This document shows, in pieces, positions 1-12,139 of a stretch of DNA of 64,000 bases. The position numbers and the translations under genes are program-made. Every line of letters begins with the position of its first letter. Position 1 is the first letter of the stretch. The stretch is from Callorhinus ursinus (taxonomy: Eukaryota; Chordata; Mammalia; Carnivora; Otariidae): contig NW_020312817.1 in assembly GCF_003265705.1 (NCBI RefSeq), forward strand, positions 54,805,194 to 54,869,193. Direction: 5' to 3'. Below the pieces are notes generated by a model. It saw only the letters and a list, made by a program, of their open reading frames with translations. It did no database searches and was not told the DNA's origin.

Positions 1-1021
1 GCTGAGAAGCACATGTCAGGATTTAATTGGTTGAGGAGTGACAGGATGATAACAAAACCGATAGGGGACACCCGTAGAGAATATTCAGTGAAGTCTGATG
101 GTGAAAAGCTCAAGAGAATGACAGGGTAATAGGGTCAAATAAGGTTTCTTTTTGATTTTTAGACTAGTAGAAATCTGAGCATATGGATAGTCAGAGGGGA
201 TGACATAAGTGATGGAGAGAAGCTGAAAATACTAGAGCAAATGAGATGGGAGGAAGGTAGAAGTAACTATTGAAGAGGTGGTAGAGAAAGTCTCCAGAAT
301 GTAGGTAGGGAGATGGGTGTTAAAAGGGGCAACATAGTGGTCCTTTAACTCAGATATGGAAGCAGAAGCAAGTCAACTTGAGGTAGAGAGTAACAAATGC
401 ATAGTGAGGAGCCAGGCGGGAGGACTTAGAGATGATGCAATGTAACGCCTTCATTTTGCAGACTATAAAAAGGTACAGAGAACTCAACTCACTCAGTAGG
501 CAAAGAGTGGAGATGAGACCTGAGCAGGTCTCCTCATGACCTTTGTACTTTTGTTGCTGTCCTAAGCAGCCAGGACTTGCAAGAGAAAGCCACCTAAGAG
601 TGAGGACTTTGGACAGCGGAGGGGATGCTGACAAACACCTTCCTTCCTGGTGGTCCCTGTGCGAATGACAGAACAAAGACAAGTGAGAGCCTTAGTCTCT
701 CTTAGACCAGGTCCTCCTGACTGACACAGGACACACTCAACATGGCAGCCTCAACAAAATGAGTTGTTGCATAGGGAAATAATTTTTTCATCTGCACAGT
801 CCAAACTGTGGATTTGGGAGAAGATAGAAACTCTGGGAAAGAGGAACTGGGTCAGCTTCCCAGGACAGTTTTCAAGTTGATTTCCATGTGTGTGATTGTT
901 TTAATACTTTTAATATTGGCATAAACACCACTTAAAGAAGTTTGTCAACAAAGAGAAGCCTAGTAAGCTTACTGACTCTGGAAGGGTTGGAGGTCAAAAC
1001 AGCAAAGAGGTGGAAGGAGTC
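1..1021. other. unique DNA, no gene seen
   Basis: Purine-rich, AT-leaning sequence with no long frame, no repeat that I recognise and no plausible exon. The short frames on both strands lack any recognisable domain. Confidence 0.6.
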
Positions 1022-1044
1022 TTTTTTTTTTTTTTTTTTTTTTT
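1022..1044. repeat. poly-T tract
   Basis: An uninterrupted run of 23 T. No SINE or LINE body adjoins it on the right, so it looks like a simple homopolymer and not a retroposon tail. Confidence 0.9.
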
Positions 1045-1959
1045 GGTAAGGGTCTGGAATTTAACTTAAGTCATTAGCTATTGGGCATTAAAGGGGGCCT
1101 TTATTTTTGCAAGAGGATTTATGGTCTTTTATATGTTTTTTTTTCCTTCACTATTAGACATCCAAGGAAGAAAGAACACAAGGGTCAGAGACTCCCTCTG
1201 TCCAGCAATAGGCCACATCTGCCTAGGTTTCCAAGCTCAAGGTGTTCCCTGGAATAGAGTAAGGGGAGAAGGGCATGCTTTCACTCACCTGTGAGTGAGT
1301 TTGCCTTACTTCTCATCTAAGAGTCAGCCTTCCTACCCTCATTCTCATCCCATTCAGCTTGACCCCACCCTGTCCACCCTTGCCATTCACTGACTCTCTT
1401 GCTCATATTTTCATGATTTCCAGAGGGATCTGTCAGGCACTCTGCTTGGTTTGTGAGAAATACAAAGGAGGATAAACTATAGTGGTGTCCCCAAAGTGTT
1501 TACCTGGTAGGTGGGGAGCCTTTTTATATACCCACAGAGTTAAATAATTGCTTTAATTAAATCAATTCAAGACAGTTTTGAGAGTTATCAGTGGATTGTT
1601 AGGCACTCAGAGTTTAAGGATTCAGGGCAAGAGATCCCTGGACTAGAGTGGGTGTTCTGTGAAGATTTCTTAGTGGAAGTGGGAGGACAACCAGGCCTGG
1701 ACATTTGGGAAGACTTTAGATGTAGAAAGTGAGAAGAGACTAGGTGGGGGGCTGTTTCTCTTCATGCACGCCGTGTGTATGCATAATCTGTGATGGATGT
1801 TTAAACAGATTTGGTGCATAAAGGAGACATTGATCTGTTTTTGTTTCCAAGGCAAATGAACTTGTGTGGACAGCACGGGGGCTCATTAAATGCTTGGTGA
1901 ATTGGAAGGCAGTTTCTGTGAGCTTGGAATGCTAAGCCTTGCAACACTGAAAGATCACT
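1045..1959. other. unique DNA, no gene seen
   Basis: Mixed AT-rich sequence. A C/T-rich stretch near 1320-1400 loosely resembles L2 but is too diverged to call. No coding signal is visible. Confidence 0.5.
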
Positions 1960-2180
1960 CCATCAATATTTAGTGAGGTACTCTGAGTTGCAAGGACTCC
2001 ACTAAGGAGATGCTATAGGAGATACAGCATGAAAGAAGATGTTGTCCCTGCCCTTGAGAACCATATAGTCAATGATGAACTCATTGGCTACATGCCTATG
2101 AGCAGAAATTTAACAGTTCAAGACTCTTAAAGGATCAGTACAAATAAGTGGTATACCAAAGTTACTAGAGGAATTTGAGT
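1960..2180 (+). repeat. possible old LINE/SINE-type mammalian repeat
   Basis: The stretch from 'caatatttagtgaggtac' through 'gttgtccctgcccttgaga' resembles the widespread mammalian repeat that begins 'tatttattgagcacctac' and continues with an 'agtccctgccctcaaggag'-like block. It is heavily diverged, so the family is left open. Confidence 0.45.
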
Positions 2181-3904
2181 ACCTGGTGGGGCGGGGAGCA
2201 GGAAGGAGTGTTAATTACATTGAACGTGACTTTTTTCTTTTTTTTAAATCAAACTGTTGGGTTTTTGGGGGAAAACTTAAAAATAAAGCAAAGAAAATAA
2301 AGCTATATGAAAGGACACATGAATGCCCGCAGGAGACTTTATACTGAAACTAAACATCTTCGATCTTTCATTTTATATCAACTCTTTGCTTTCATCTAGC
2401 AAAGTGGGGTAGATAAGCATGGAGAAGTAACTCTTAACAATCACTTCCAAAACCCATGCTGAATCATTAATTTTCTCTTCTTTCTCATGAGTTTTAATGT
2501 CAGAGCCAGCAGTATTAATGTGTCTCCATAAACCATCATTTTGAGTTTCACTTCTTTTTTCAGCATGTGGTCATTTACCTGTGGGGGCGCTAATGAACAA
2601 TGGAGTGGCAGGGGTACACCATGCAGGGATGGGGCAAAAGGCCAAGGGAGGCAGAGGGATTGTGGTAAATTTGAAGGATTGACCCCACATTTCCTAAATT
2701 ACAAGTGTTCATCCATGGACAGTAAGACATTTCATTAATTGATGGATAGATCTTTGATCTCTCATTTTACAGGTTGTCCCTTCTTGGCCTCATACTCAAT
2801 TCTTTCTTGACCATAACCCGGCTGTGGATAAAAGTCTTTCTATGAGGAGAAAAATTTCACAGATAACCCAGAGGTAACCCAGCCAGAAAGCAAAGAGTTG
2901 ACTGTGCCATACCTAATTGACAGTGGAGGGGTAACCTCAGGTTACGTGCCTTGTGACTCAAGTTCCATATTAGCTGTTTGCTTGGAAGGAGCAGATGTTT
3001 TGGCTCTGGTGGTCACTGCTCACCTCTGTCTGGGAGGTGCATCAATCACTTTAATTATAATGGAACGTGGGGCCAAGAACTGAAGGAGAAAAATCAACCC
3101 AATCCCAAGAACAATCTTTCTTGATGAATTCTCCCCTAAATCGAAACAATTCACTGGGTATCCCAGCTGGGGTTCATATGCTTTTGATTACTGTGGGCTA
3201 TTTAGCTCTACAAAATGACAGGCTGCTTAATGGACTTTTAATGGTTATAGGTTTCTCTCTCTTTTTTTAATGAGCTTCACCAGTTTGTTACTAATGCCCT
3301 GTAGAAGTTTGGCGAGGGGCCAGACTTGATGCTATACATTTCTGGCTTCCAGGCGGTATACATGGCACACACTCAGCCATCATTGCCAGTGGGGAAGTAT
3401 GTTGCCGACTGTAGTTGGGTAATGCCATTGGGGCAGGAAGAGCATGAAAGCTAACAGAGTGCCCTCTTGTCCTAATAATGATGCCATCTTAGAGAAAAGG
3501 GTGGCTCTTTCTAGCTGAAGTTACCTTGAAGTCTTCAAAGGCCTTGGGATTCCTGGTGGCTGGAGAGTTTTTGATGTTGGAAGCAGGCTCTGCCTTCCTC
3601 TGATTTCCACAATGTTGGTAAAAGGTGTCCCTCATAGACTCAGTTGCATCCTGTCCACCAAAGAGTGTATGAACATCTAAAAACCAGGGCCTGGTCTTGT
3701 CCAACCATGTTCTTATCTGTAGCACCTGGTTGCAGACTGGGGCCACAGTAGATACCCAATTCATGTCTGTTGAGAGAGGCTACAGGGAATGAGGAAGAGT
3801 GAGGAAGAAGGGCTTTTACTGAGGGGACTCCCTGTTCTGGGCAAAAGCTTGAGATTTGGGGTAGGAGAAGTATGAGAAACGAGGAAGAATGAGGGCATCC
3901 TGAG
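2181..3904. other. unique DNA, no gene seen
   Basis: No repeat family is recognised. Frames at 2541-2738, 2898-3083 and 3489-3764 are short and lack known domains or conserved motifs. A 15-nt perfect palindrome lies at 2931-2945. Confidence 0.5.
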
Positions 3905-4360
3905 TCACTAATAACAATAATAACTCCCGTTCCTTGTCATGCACCATCCATTGTGCTAAATGCTTTGTATCCATCACCTCATTTAGTCCTTCTGGTAATG
4001 CTGAGTGCTAGGCGGTGCTGTGCTGCTAAATGTTTAACAACCAACTTTGGATGGTCTGGGGAGGATGCCCAGATCTGTAGCATTTGCAGATTTCTGTAGT
4101 AAATACTTCCACCATGGCCTGTTTCAAACTTCCATGTGATGTCAGCCATCTGGTAAAATTTCTGAAAATTTAACAATTGGCTTTTGTGAGCCAGTGTGAG
4201 CACACCCCTAGAGGTAGGTATCGTTATCCCATTTTACAGATGCAGAGGATGAGGCTAAAGAAGTAAACAGGCCTTGGTCATGGAGAAAGTAAAGGACAGA
4301 GTCCAGGTCCAGAATAATTCCAAAGACTACGCTCTTAACCATTGCACTGCACTACATTCC
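3905..4360 (-). repeat. MIR SINE, split by an insertion
   Basis: The two halves, 3905-4012 and about 4203-4360, read as one reverse-strand MIR (mammalian-wide tRNA-derived SINE). The first half has 'ttgtgctaaatgctttgtat' followed by 'cacctcatttagtcct'. The second resumes with 'gaggtaggtatcgttatccc' and 'attttacagatg'. They abut in consensus order, so the roughly 190 bp between them was inserted later. Confidence 0.8.
4013..4202. mobile_element. small non-autonomous DNA transposon inside MIR
   Basis: This segment interrupts the MIR. Its ends are roughly inverted ('gtgctgtgctgctaaatg' against 'tgtgagccagtgtgagcac'). It is flanked by a degenerate 8-bp repeat, 'ctaggcgg' and 'ctagaggt', as expected for a hAT-type element. 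The pattern 'tgtttaacaac' near one end recurs on the opposite strand near 18930, so the same family appears twice. I do not name the family. Confidence 0.55.
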
Positions 4361-4596
4361 TGAGCCCACTTTGACAATACTGGAGTAGCCACAAAACTGG
4401 GAAGTGGACGTTGTATGGCCCATGCTCATCTAAAGCTCACTCTGGTTTCCTGTGCTGCTCCTGTAGGTTACCTATGATAGTCTCTCTAGAACTTTGTTGG
4501 AGATTTTTGTTCCTGGGCCACCCCCTCCTCACTCACCCTGCAGTCTCCTCTCTCACTATCTGGAGGTTTTACTTCTTACAGCAATATGGGCTCTAG

Positions 4597-4757
4597 TCCT
4601 GTTGTGAGGTACTGATTATGGTGCTGCCTCCCCATTTTATAGATGAGCAGACTGGGGGCCAGAAAGATTAGATGATTTATCTAATTACACACAGCCTATC
4701 AGTGGCAGTACTAGAAATAAAATTGAGATCTCCTGATTCCTAATCCAAGGCTCTTCC
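4597..4757 (-). repeat. MIR SINE
   Basis: The reverse-strand MIR core is visible: 'ccccattttatagatgagca', then a 'gccagaaagattagatgatt' block, then 'atcagtggcagtacta' and 'gatctcctgattcctaatcc'. This matches the MIR order of splice-like core, 'aagtcacacagct' region and tRNA-related head. Confidence 0.8.
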
Positions 4758-5857
4758 CTGGAAATGATTCTGCCTTCCATCGCTTAAAAATAATAAATGG
4801 GACTTGGAGATTTTTTTTTTTTTTTAAGTAGCGGGGGGTGGATTTTCCTGCCCCATTGCTGATGTTCTTACTCACTGCTGGCTCCCATTTTGAAAGATTC
4901 AACTTGACTTCCCTCGATTCAGGGGCAATGAGCCGAGAATTCAAGGATAGGCACCAGGAGCAAGTTGTGAGGTGAATGCAGCAAACATGAAAGACATTCT
5001 TTGGGAGCTTTAGTGGATGGGAGGAGGGGGAGGGAGGAAAGGTGGGGGCTCCTTGCTAAAATACCCTCATGTTTCAGAGTCCCGAGATACTCCTAAATCA
5101 CGCCCAGGTCATATGGTGCCTATACTTGTCTCTCGGCCTAGGGTGAAAACAGTTCACGTTGTAAAATTAACTTTCCACATTTGGCTGGCCCACGCGGGCC
5201 AGCTTTCTTTCAAAGCGAGTTTGCGAATGAATGAATGAATGTGTTGACTGGGTTACTGTTCTTAGGGGAGCCTTCTTTGCATCGGACTTGGAGAAGGATT
5301 AAAGCTGGTTTTGAAAAGTGTTGGTGCTCTCCCAAACACAGCATGCTGATAGAATTCTGGTTGCACTTTTATTTGCTATGGAACAAAATGCTCTAGTTTC
5401 ATGGAGGAAATAGCCCAGCAGATGGTGTTTGGTGGATGGCATGAATGTAGCCTTATAAATAAGCATTCAAAATAGACCAGCTTCCCCCCAAATTTACCAT
5501 CTGCCCCTTACCCCATGAGGTCCACAGGTGGTAAAAGAAAGAAAGGAAATTGATGCTTTTAGCTGTTATTGTTATTATTTTTGTAGCCTCAAATTATGGC
5601 GTTCTTAAATTTGGTTTATAAAAAATTTTGAGAGCAGTGCCTCCAATTTGATGGATTTTTCAGAGTTTAATCTGGTTTAAGAATAATTGTCTAAATGGCA
5701 TTGCCCTGTTTACCTTCTTTTTTGGGGGTAACTTTTGATGTGATACTTTTTCTGCAGCTCTCATGGCTGAGAGTCTTCTACATTCTCCCCTGGCTCTGGA
5801 CAAGACTCTCAGATTCACTGTTGCTTCCAGTCTCCCGAAAGCAGGGTAATCTAATGT
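4758..5857. other. unique DNA, no gene seen
   Basis: It contains a short T run (4809-4825), a G-rich stretch (5017-5048) and a small 'aatg' repeat at 5226-5242. No coding domain or known mobile element is recognised. Confidence 0.5.
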
Positions 5858-6108
5858 GCATAGGATCTAGAATCATACATATCTGGGTTGGAATTTATTT
5901 TTAATCTGTGGAGCAATGGACAAGTTAATCTCTGTAAATCTCAGTTTCCTCATCTGTAAAATGAGGAAACTAATGCGATTGGTAGGACCACTGGAGAAGG
6001 TCCTTAAAATTAAGTGAGAAAAGGCACTCAGGACCATGTAGGCAATGTTCAAAAAATGTTCATTGTTAATCAGTCGTGTCATCATCTTTATCACCATCAT
6101 CTGTGACC
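5858..6108 (+). repeat. MIR SINE
   Basis: Forward MIR with 'atatctgggttggaattt', 'ctcagtttcctcatctgtaa', 'aaaatgag' and a 3' region of 'aggcaatgttcaaaaaatg' and 'atcatctttatcaccatcat'. The 3' part is extended but in family order. Confidence 0.8.
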
Positions 6109-6901
6109 ATAATATACAGCTATAAGCTGGGGGGTAAAAGAGAATTTTGGATATTGGTGATTTATTTCAGGGGTGGTAGGGAAGGATGATGGAACTCATC
6201 AGGCTGATGGCTTCTACTCTTTTTTTCCCCCAAAAGGAGATTCCCATAGGCCATCAGCCAGAACATGACTCAGAGGATGGAATGCTTTGTGAGGCTTTTG
6301 GTGGGTTGGGTTGACTATTGAGGCAAGGAAGATTTAAGTCAAGATTTTCTCACATGTAAATGGTGGATGATTCAATGGGACGGACTGAGCATTCAGATTA
6401 GGAATCTGAGGTCAGAATCTTTTGAAGACATGAGTCTATTTTAAACACTAGGGCCATGGGAATTCTTGATTGTTGATTCTCTCCCATTTTTTGTAGAAAT
6501 AGAAAGATTGGGTTTAACCTATAGGATTAATTTGCTCAGATCTAGAGTAAGGATTTACAAGGGGGCTGGATTTAGAAAACCCTAACTTTTGGAAATTTTT
6601 GTTGCAGCTTCCGTGATGCAGACATTTGGAACAAAGTGGTGAGGTGGAAGCAGGGGCCAGAGAGGAAAACCTCTGGAGCATATCTTTGAAGAGCTTCTCA
6701 TTGGGGTGCAGCTGTCTCTTTTTAGTGATTGTGCTTACATTGAGAGAGTGGGGATTTGCTGGGGTACAACTTATTGAGAGGAGGAAGAACAGATATCCCA
6801 AAGGAGACTTACAGCTCTTCAAAAAGGACCGAAGGAGATTTGACATTACCTCTCTAGCATTTAGCTGGTTCCTTTCTTAGAAACTTTTGAGTGGCAGTTA
6901 G
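6109..6901. other. unique DNA, no gene seen
   Basis: Overlapping short frames on both strands (6514-6880) have no recognisable domain and no splice or promoter context that I can support. No repeat family is recognised. Confidence 0.5.
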
Positions 6902-7062
6902 AATCATGGAATTATAGTAACAAAAGGTATCACAGAAATTTTCCAGTTCCCATCTCCTTATGTTACAGATAAGGCAACTCCAACACGATGAGATCAAGTT
7001 TTTATCACTCCCTGCAAAACCCCTGCCCCAAGATCCAGAAGTCAAAGGTAGAACCTGTGTTC
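6902..7062. repeat. MIR-class SINE relic
   Basis: The opening 'gaatcatggaattatag' and the later 'atgttacagataaggcaact' and 'ccagaagtcaaaggtagaac' follow the order of the old CORE-SINE/MIR3 type ('gaatcatagaattttagagc', 'ttttacagatgaggaaac'). It is strongly diverged. Confidence 0.55.
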
Positions 7063-7361
7063 TTGTATTCTTGGTAGAAAAGGTCAGGATCGCCCAATTT
7101 TTTTTTTTTTTTTAGCTCCTTCTTATACTAAAAGTAGGTGTTTTTGAACTCATTGCATTCTGGTTAGTACATCATTGTCTTTAATAAATATTAATCAAAT
7201 ATTAAGCCTAATGTATATAGACTTATGATGAATAAGACATGGCCCTTGCTTTAAATACTTTAATATCTTCAGGAAATAACATCAGAGTTCAATGAAGTAA
7301 AGCAGTGTAAAGCCTGTAAATGTTCTGCTAGAGAGGTATAATTGAGAGTCCCAGCCCAAGA

Positions 7362-7500
7362 GCAAGGGCCCAGTTTTAGTGCTGGCTTTCTGCCTCTTCA
7401 CTGACTATGACAGCTTGAGTAAGTCACTTGGTATTTTTGAGCTTCTCTCCCAACAATTTTTGAACACTGATAATGATACCTGTCCTTCCTACTTCTGAAA
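7362..7500 (+). repeat. MIR SINE
   Basis: Short forward MIR piece: 'gtgctggctttctgcctctt', 'agcttgagtaagtcacttgg', then 'ataatgatacctgtccttcc'. The head and the extreme 3' end are missing or too diverged to see. Confidence 0.6.
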
Positions 7501-8331
7501 TTTGAGGCACAGATGAGATCATAGATTTGTCTATAAACTGTGAATTGTAGTAGAAATGGAAGGGATCCCACTTGGTGGGACTGTACTCATAGAGTGAAGA
7601 ATTACTGTAATTTATCATTCTACTTACTGTCATCCTCATAATCATTATCTTCACTATTACCATCTAGGAGTTTTCATTAGATACCTGTCTGTATTCGGCA
7701 TTTTCTTATTCTTCAGCACCCTACAAACCGAACAGCCACTTTCATTCAGCAAGTTCAGGCATTGTGACAAATCAGGGCTTACATCATCTGGTTAGATGTT
7801 GCAATTGTCCACATCACTTTTTGCATCTGTACATGGCAACTTGTGTAGCAGTTTGGTTTTTCTTTAGACACACTGTGTTCAACAGAGGGAAACAGTTGAA
7901 TATTAACTCGATGGGGCTTAATTTTTTTCTTTATCAAGTCCACAGGTACAATGTTGACTGTTGTAGATGTTGACAGTGATGTGGCCAAGGAACGATGTCC
8001 TTCATATCAAGGAATTTTATGGAGAGCTGACACAAGTTGCAAATAATTGTAAGAAACAATTCCTGGATCCAACAGAAGACAGAAGTCTTGAGATTATACT
8101 ATAGCCCAGTGGTTATGATGCATATTGTTAATTTGGTTGTCAAGGCTGAAATAAACATTCCAAGCTGGACTTGACTCTCCTTTAGAGATGTCTTTGCTTA
8201 CTTCAGCAGCCTAAGGATCAGCTAGTTACCTACCTCATCTTTCTTTTATTCTCCCTTGTTCTTTGTAACAGAAATTGGATTTTATTTGAGTGGCAATGTG
8301 CTCAGTCTCCCTTGTTAGCAGTTAGGTTAAC
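7501..8331. other. unique DNA, no gene seen
   Basis: AT-rich DNA. The paired short frames near 7764-7988 on both strands are mutual shadows with no domain. Confidence 0.5.
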
Positions 8332-8343
8332 AAGAGGTTGTTG

Positions 8344-8564
8344 GGGTGCCCCCTGGGTGGCTCAGTCAGTTAAGTGTTCGACTCTTGGTTTCAGCTCAGA
8401 TTGTGATCTCATAGGCTGTGGGATCAAGCCCCGAGTTGGGCTCCGTGCTCAGTGGGGAGTCTGCTTGAGGATTCTCTCCCTCTGGCCTTCCCCCTGCAGG
8501 TGCATGCTCCCTCCCTCCCTCTCTCTCTAAGATAAATAAATAAATCTTAAAAAGAAAAGAAAAG
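8344..8564 (+). mobile_element. SINEC, older subtype, with TSD
   Basis: tRNA-derived carnivoran SINE. The head reads 'cctgggtggctcagtcagtt', with the older form 'gactcttggtttcagctcag', and the end is 'gataaataaataaatctt' plus an A/G tail. The TSD 'aagaggttgttg' is seen at 8332-8343 and 8565-8576, which fixes the boundaries. It is non-coding and depends on L1 machinery for mobility. Confidence 0.95.
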
Positions 8565-8576
8565 AAGAGGTTGTTG

Positions 8577-10394
8577 TTTAGGACTTCCAGGAAACCTCCT
8601 TGAGAAGGGAGCAGTAGTTGACCTGTACTCCCTTTCGTTTTTCCTATTTTTCTTGCTCCATGCCTGGATAGCCTTTTTGACCATGAGGCAACCTTGAAGA
8701 TGGAACCCACATGCCAAAGGTGATGGAACCTAAAGATAGGAGTCTGACACCATGGCTCTTCCATGCAATCCTAAACTCCCTCACTCTGGATTTCTTTTAC
8801 GTGAGGAGGGAAAAACCTTATTTAATCACTGCTAATTTCTAGACCCTACTACTAGCAGTCAAATGTAATTCCTAACTGATACAGATGACTTCCCCAACCC
8901 TTGAGTAGTGCTGTTGTTTCTTTGCAGCTAGCTCCTGGAAATTCTGTCTGTTGGTCCATGCTGATTCACAAGCCCCTACAAGAGCAAAGTTGGACTTAGC
9001 TTCTGCTAATGAGCGGAGAAATTGCTTGTGAATACAATGCTGGGATTATAAGGTGCTGGCAGCAATACCAGAATAATAAGGTCAGATGGAAAATCATACC
9101 AGTAAATATCTTCAGTGAATATCCTGTCCCACTCTAGTGCCCTCCAGATACCATAGCCTGGGCCCACAATTCATGTGGTGGGATTGCAGCCTCTCTTCCC
9201 CGGAGCCATCATTTCTGTTTGTGGGGAGAGTGATGAGGGTCTTGGGTACCACTCCAAATTTTTCTCTGTGTAGTTATTAAGCAGGAGCCCTTATTTGTTC
9301 TGACTTGTAACTGAAATCCTTGTTTGTTCGAGTTTCTTTTTCCTAGCAGTTTCACCTATAATCTCAAAGATGGTAGCTGTAGTTTGCTTTGCTAATCTCA
9401 ACCTTTGGCTGAGTGACATGCTGCACTAGAAGAGGCTCAGAGACATGCAGACACTTCCTCAAACCACTGTGTCCCTGTATTAAAGGATTTTCCTTTTGAC
9501 CATTTGCTGTGGACCCTGTAGTGTTGCACCCACATTTCACATAGTTTTAAGTCTGAATTTCAGGGAAAGATTTCAGAAAGATTTCCATGATCCATTAGTT
9601 GCTCTCAACACAGAGCTAGTTAATCTTTCAGTGATATTTTCATGCATTCTTGGGACTAAAAAAATCCAGGGCAAATCTAAGGCGGCAGAGCTGGGAAAGC
9701 AGAAGAATCTCTGCTGGTCTTCTCTTATGGGTAGGTTTGGTGACTGTGGGCCAGATCCGAGTGTGTTTATCAAAGGTACCATTTTAAATTGAATTCAGAA
9801 ATTAGAATGACATTGTCCACTGTAAGTGACTTTTGAGTAGTTTGTATGGTGAGCTTACTGCTCTGATCATATTTAGGGTCACATATTTCTCACATAATCC
9901 CCTATACCTCACATATCCCAAATATTGCTTATATGGAGGATTGATTAGGTGGGTGAGGTTGCCAGTTATGGGAGGGATTAAACAAATAGCTGCTGTCTAA
10001 TGACTTGAAAACAATTTTGCAAGACTGTTATGGTAAAAGGAATTTTTTTCTCTTGGAGTTATTTGTAGTTAAACACACATCGGGTATGGGCAGGAGAAGG
10101 AAGGAGTTTGTGGAGAGAAAATATGTCCTTCTGAAACTTTTTCTTAACATAATATGAACTTAACCCAAACTGAAGACTTTACTTCCATTTTGTTGAGACT
10201 TTAAACAAACTGAAACTTGCAGGGCAGCCTGTAATCATATTTTTCCAACTTTCTCTTCTTTACAGGAGATTCAGGTCTATGAACTGAAAAAATGTACTTA
10301 AGGAAAAAAAAATCAACTCACATGGAAAAAAAATCACATACTCTAGAATAAAAAGTTTATTGTTTTTTTACAAACCTTAAGTTATTCTATAATA
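8577..10394. other. unique DNA, no gene seen
   Basis: No repeat family that I can name. The frame at 9496-9792 has no recognisable domain. A short A-rich block lies at 10296-10350. Confidence 0.5.
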
Positions 10395-10588
10395 TACCAC
10401 TGTTCAATAGAAATGTGATGTATATGATGTGTATATAGTTATAAATTTATCTTATTTAACACAATATATCCCAAGTATTATCATTTCAGCATGTGAAAAA
10501 TTAACTAGATACTGTATGTACTTTTACAGCAGATCTCAGTTTGAACCCACAAGGGGCAATGACCACTGTATTGGACAAAACAAGTCTA
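10395..10588 (+). mobile_element. MER20-type hAT DNA transposon, internally deleted
   Basis: The start 'cactgttcaatagaaatgtg', the middle 'cttatttaacacaatatat' and 'cccaagtattatcatttcag', and the right part 'agcagatctcagtttgaacc' ending 'accactgtattggacaa' follow MER20 order. MER20 is an old placental-mammal non-autonomous hAT. Some internal sequence is missing. Confidence 0.85.
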
Positions 10589-10865
10589 GAGGATAGGGGT
10601 TGTATCTGATTTACTCAGTTCCCTTGCCAGCTAAACAAACCACTGCTGAAAGAACTGACTTTTTGATCATGAGCTTTTCATCCTCATGTATTCATATTTC
10701 TGCTCTGAGTGCTAATGTCTCATAAAATATTCTGGGAGGAGAGCTGGTCAGCTTAAAAGAGGAAGTACTCCAAAGCTGCTGGAGACCCAGACTTTCTAAA
10801 CAGGAGGGGAAACATCCCTAGATTAGGGAGGCAATGGGGATTCCATGTTTTCTGCATGGAAGTTA

Positions 10866-10879
10866 CCCCCCCCCCCCCC
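10866..10879. repeat. poly-C tract
   Basis: A run of 14 C, followed by 'gcaaacc'. It is prone to length error in sequencing. Confidence 0.9.
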
Positions 10880-11764
10880 GCAAACCGGAAGGTTCAAGGC
10901 ATCCATTTTTTTTTTTTACCTGTAGGGGGAGCTCTTGTCCCTTCACTCTTTATAAATTCCAAGTCTGGTTCTCAGAGGCTGGCAGCTCCGAGTTCTTTCA
11001 CCTGGGTCTGTGGAGAGTTTGTTTTTGGCTCCACACCAGCAGTGCTTTCGCAATCTCCACACGTTACAGCTGCTGAAATGCTAGGACACCAGCCGGGTGG
11101 CGGCTTGAGTCTTGTGATTCCCAGGCAGTCCAGCGAAATGATAAACAAAAGTCTTTTGTGCGATATTAATAAGCTTTAAGCACTCCCCAGCCGAGCCCCT
11201 TGTCATCCAAGTAAGTCATGTGTATCAAAAGCCCTTATATGTGAAAGTTTGTTTTCATATCTGGCCAGCATTGAATGGGAGCCCCCTTTGCCATGTTGTA
11301 AAACAAACATTTGTTTATTTTGTGAACAGTGCTGGCAGTATGATACAGGAACCGGGGGCTGAATAGAGGGACCCCTTTCCAAGGAGGCGCCTTTGAAAAC
11401 CTTTCTGCTGGACCATTCCAACTGTCAACTGATCTTGAGTTCTGTTTACATTAAGACAATAACAGTGTTTCCTAAATAAATAAGTCAGAGGCACCCATAG
11501 GCCTTAATGAAACCCCATAAATGGGTTGGGGGTGGGGATAGGGGAAAGGAGTTTTTGTGCTGCGCAGGAACAATGGCTAGTTCATCTTACCATGTATCCG
11601 AGGCCTGTGTTTTTAAGACAGAAGGGGGCCTTTGTGTTAATTGCACTGATAAAACTCTCCTGATAGAGCTTCCCCTGGAACACTGGGACAAAAGATGTGA
11701 CATTTTGCCCTGTGTGAATGCCACACTGCCAAACAGACATTTTCTAAAGCAGAGAAGTATTGGT

Positions 11765-11783
11765 CCCCCCCCCCCCCCCCCCC
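11765..11783. repeat. poly-C tract (19 C)
   Basis: An uninterrupted run of 19 C. On the reverse strand it is a 19-G run, which can form G-quadruplex or triplex structures and is a usual site of assembly and sequencing length error. Confidence 0.9.
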
Positions 11784-12139
11784 ACCTCGTAGCAGATCAG
11801 CTAACCTCTCCTGGTGTGCAGAGAAAATAAATAAAAACTGTAAGACTAAACCATCTGCTGTTGGGGGTGTCTGGCTCTTTTCTTGGTTGGTTTGGAGCTT
11901 CCAGGAATCCATTTCAGCTTCTGACGGGTCCAAGGGGTCTTCAGACACAATGGACACAGAGGCAGGCAGTTAAGTAGAGGAGCATGTGCTGACCAGGGAG
12001 TTTGGGTGTCAGCGGGTCTTCCTGGGAAGCAGGAATTTCAGCCAGTTACTGGAAATCACATTTCTGAGCAAAAGACATAATATTTCTAGGTGAGAATTGG
12101 AGGCTGAAGATGAGGAGCCAGCAGGGCTCACTGCATGTA

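Larger units (their letters stand above)
10589..12139. other. repeat-poor segment, possible regulatory DNA
   Basis: No interspersed repeat is recognised across about 1.5 kb apart from two C homopolymers. It has moderate GC and several preserved CpGs (for example near 11060-11115). It contains motifs such as 'ctgtttacatt' (forkhead-like) and 'aacaaaag' (SOX-like). No long frame resembles a known protein. Regulatory function is only a possibility; no alignment was available. Confidence 0.35.

Noticed and set aside
8396..8764. 122-codon reverse frame
   Set aside because: Most of it is the reverse complement of a SINEC.
11507..11830. 107-codon forward frame with a poly-Pro stretch
   Set aside because: The Pro run is only the poly-C tract; the rest has no domain, and the reverse frame over the same bases is equally long.
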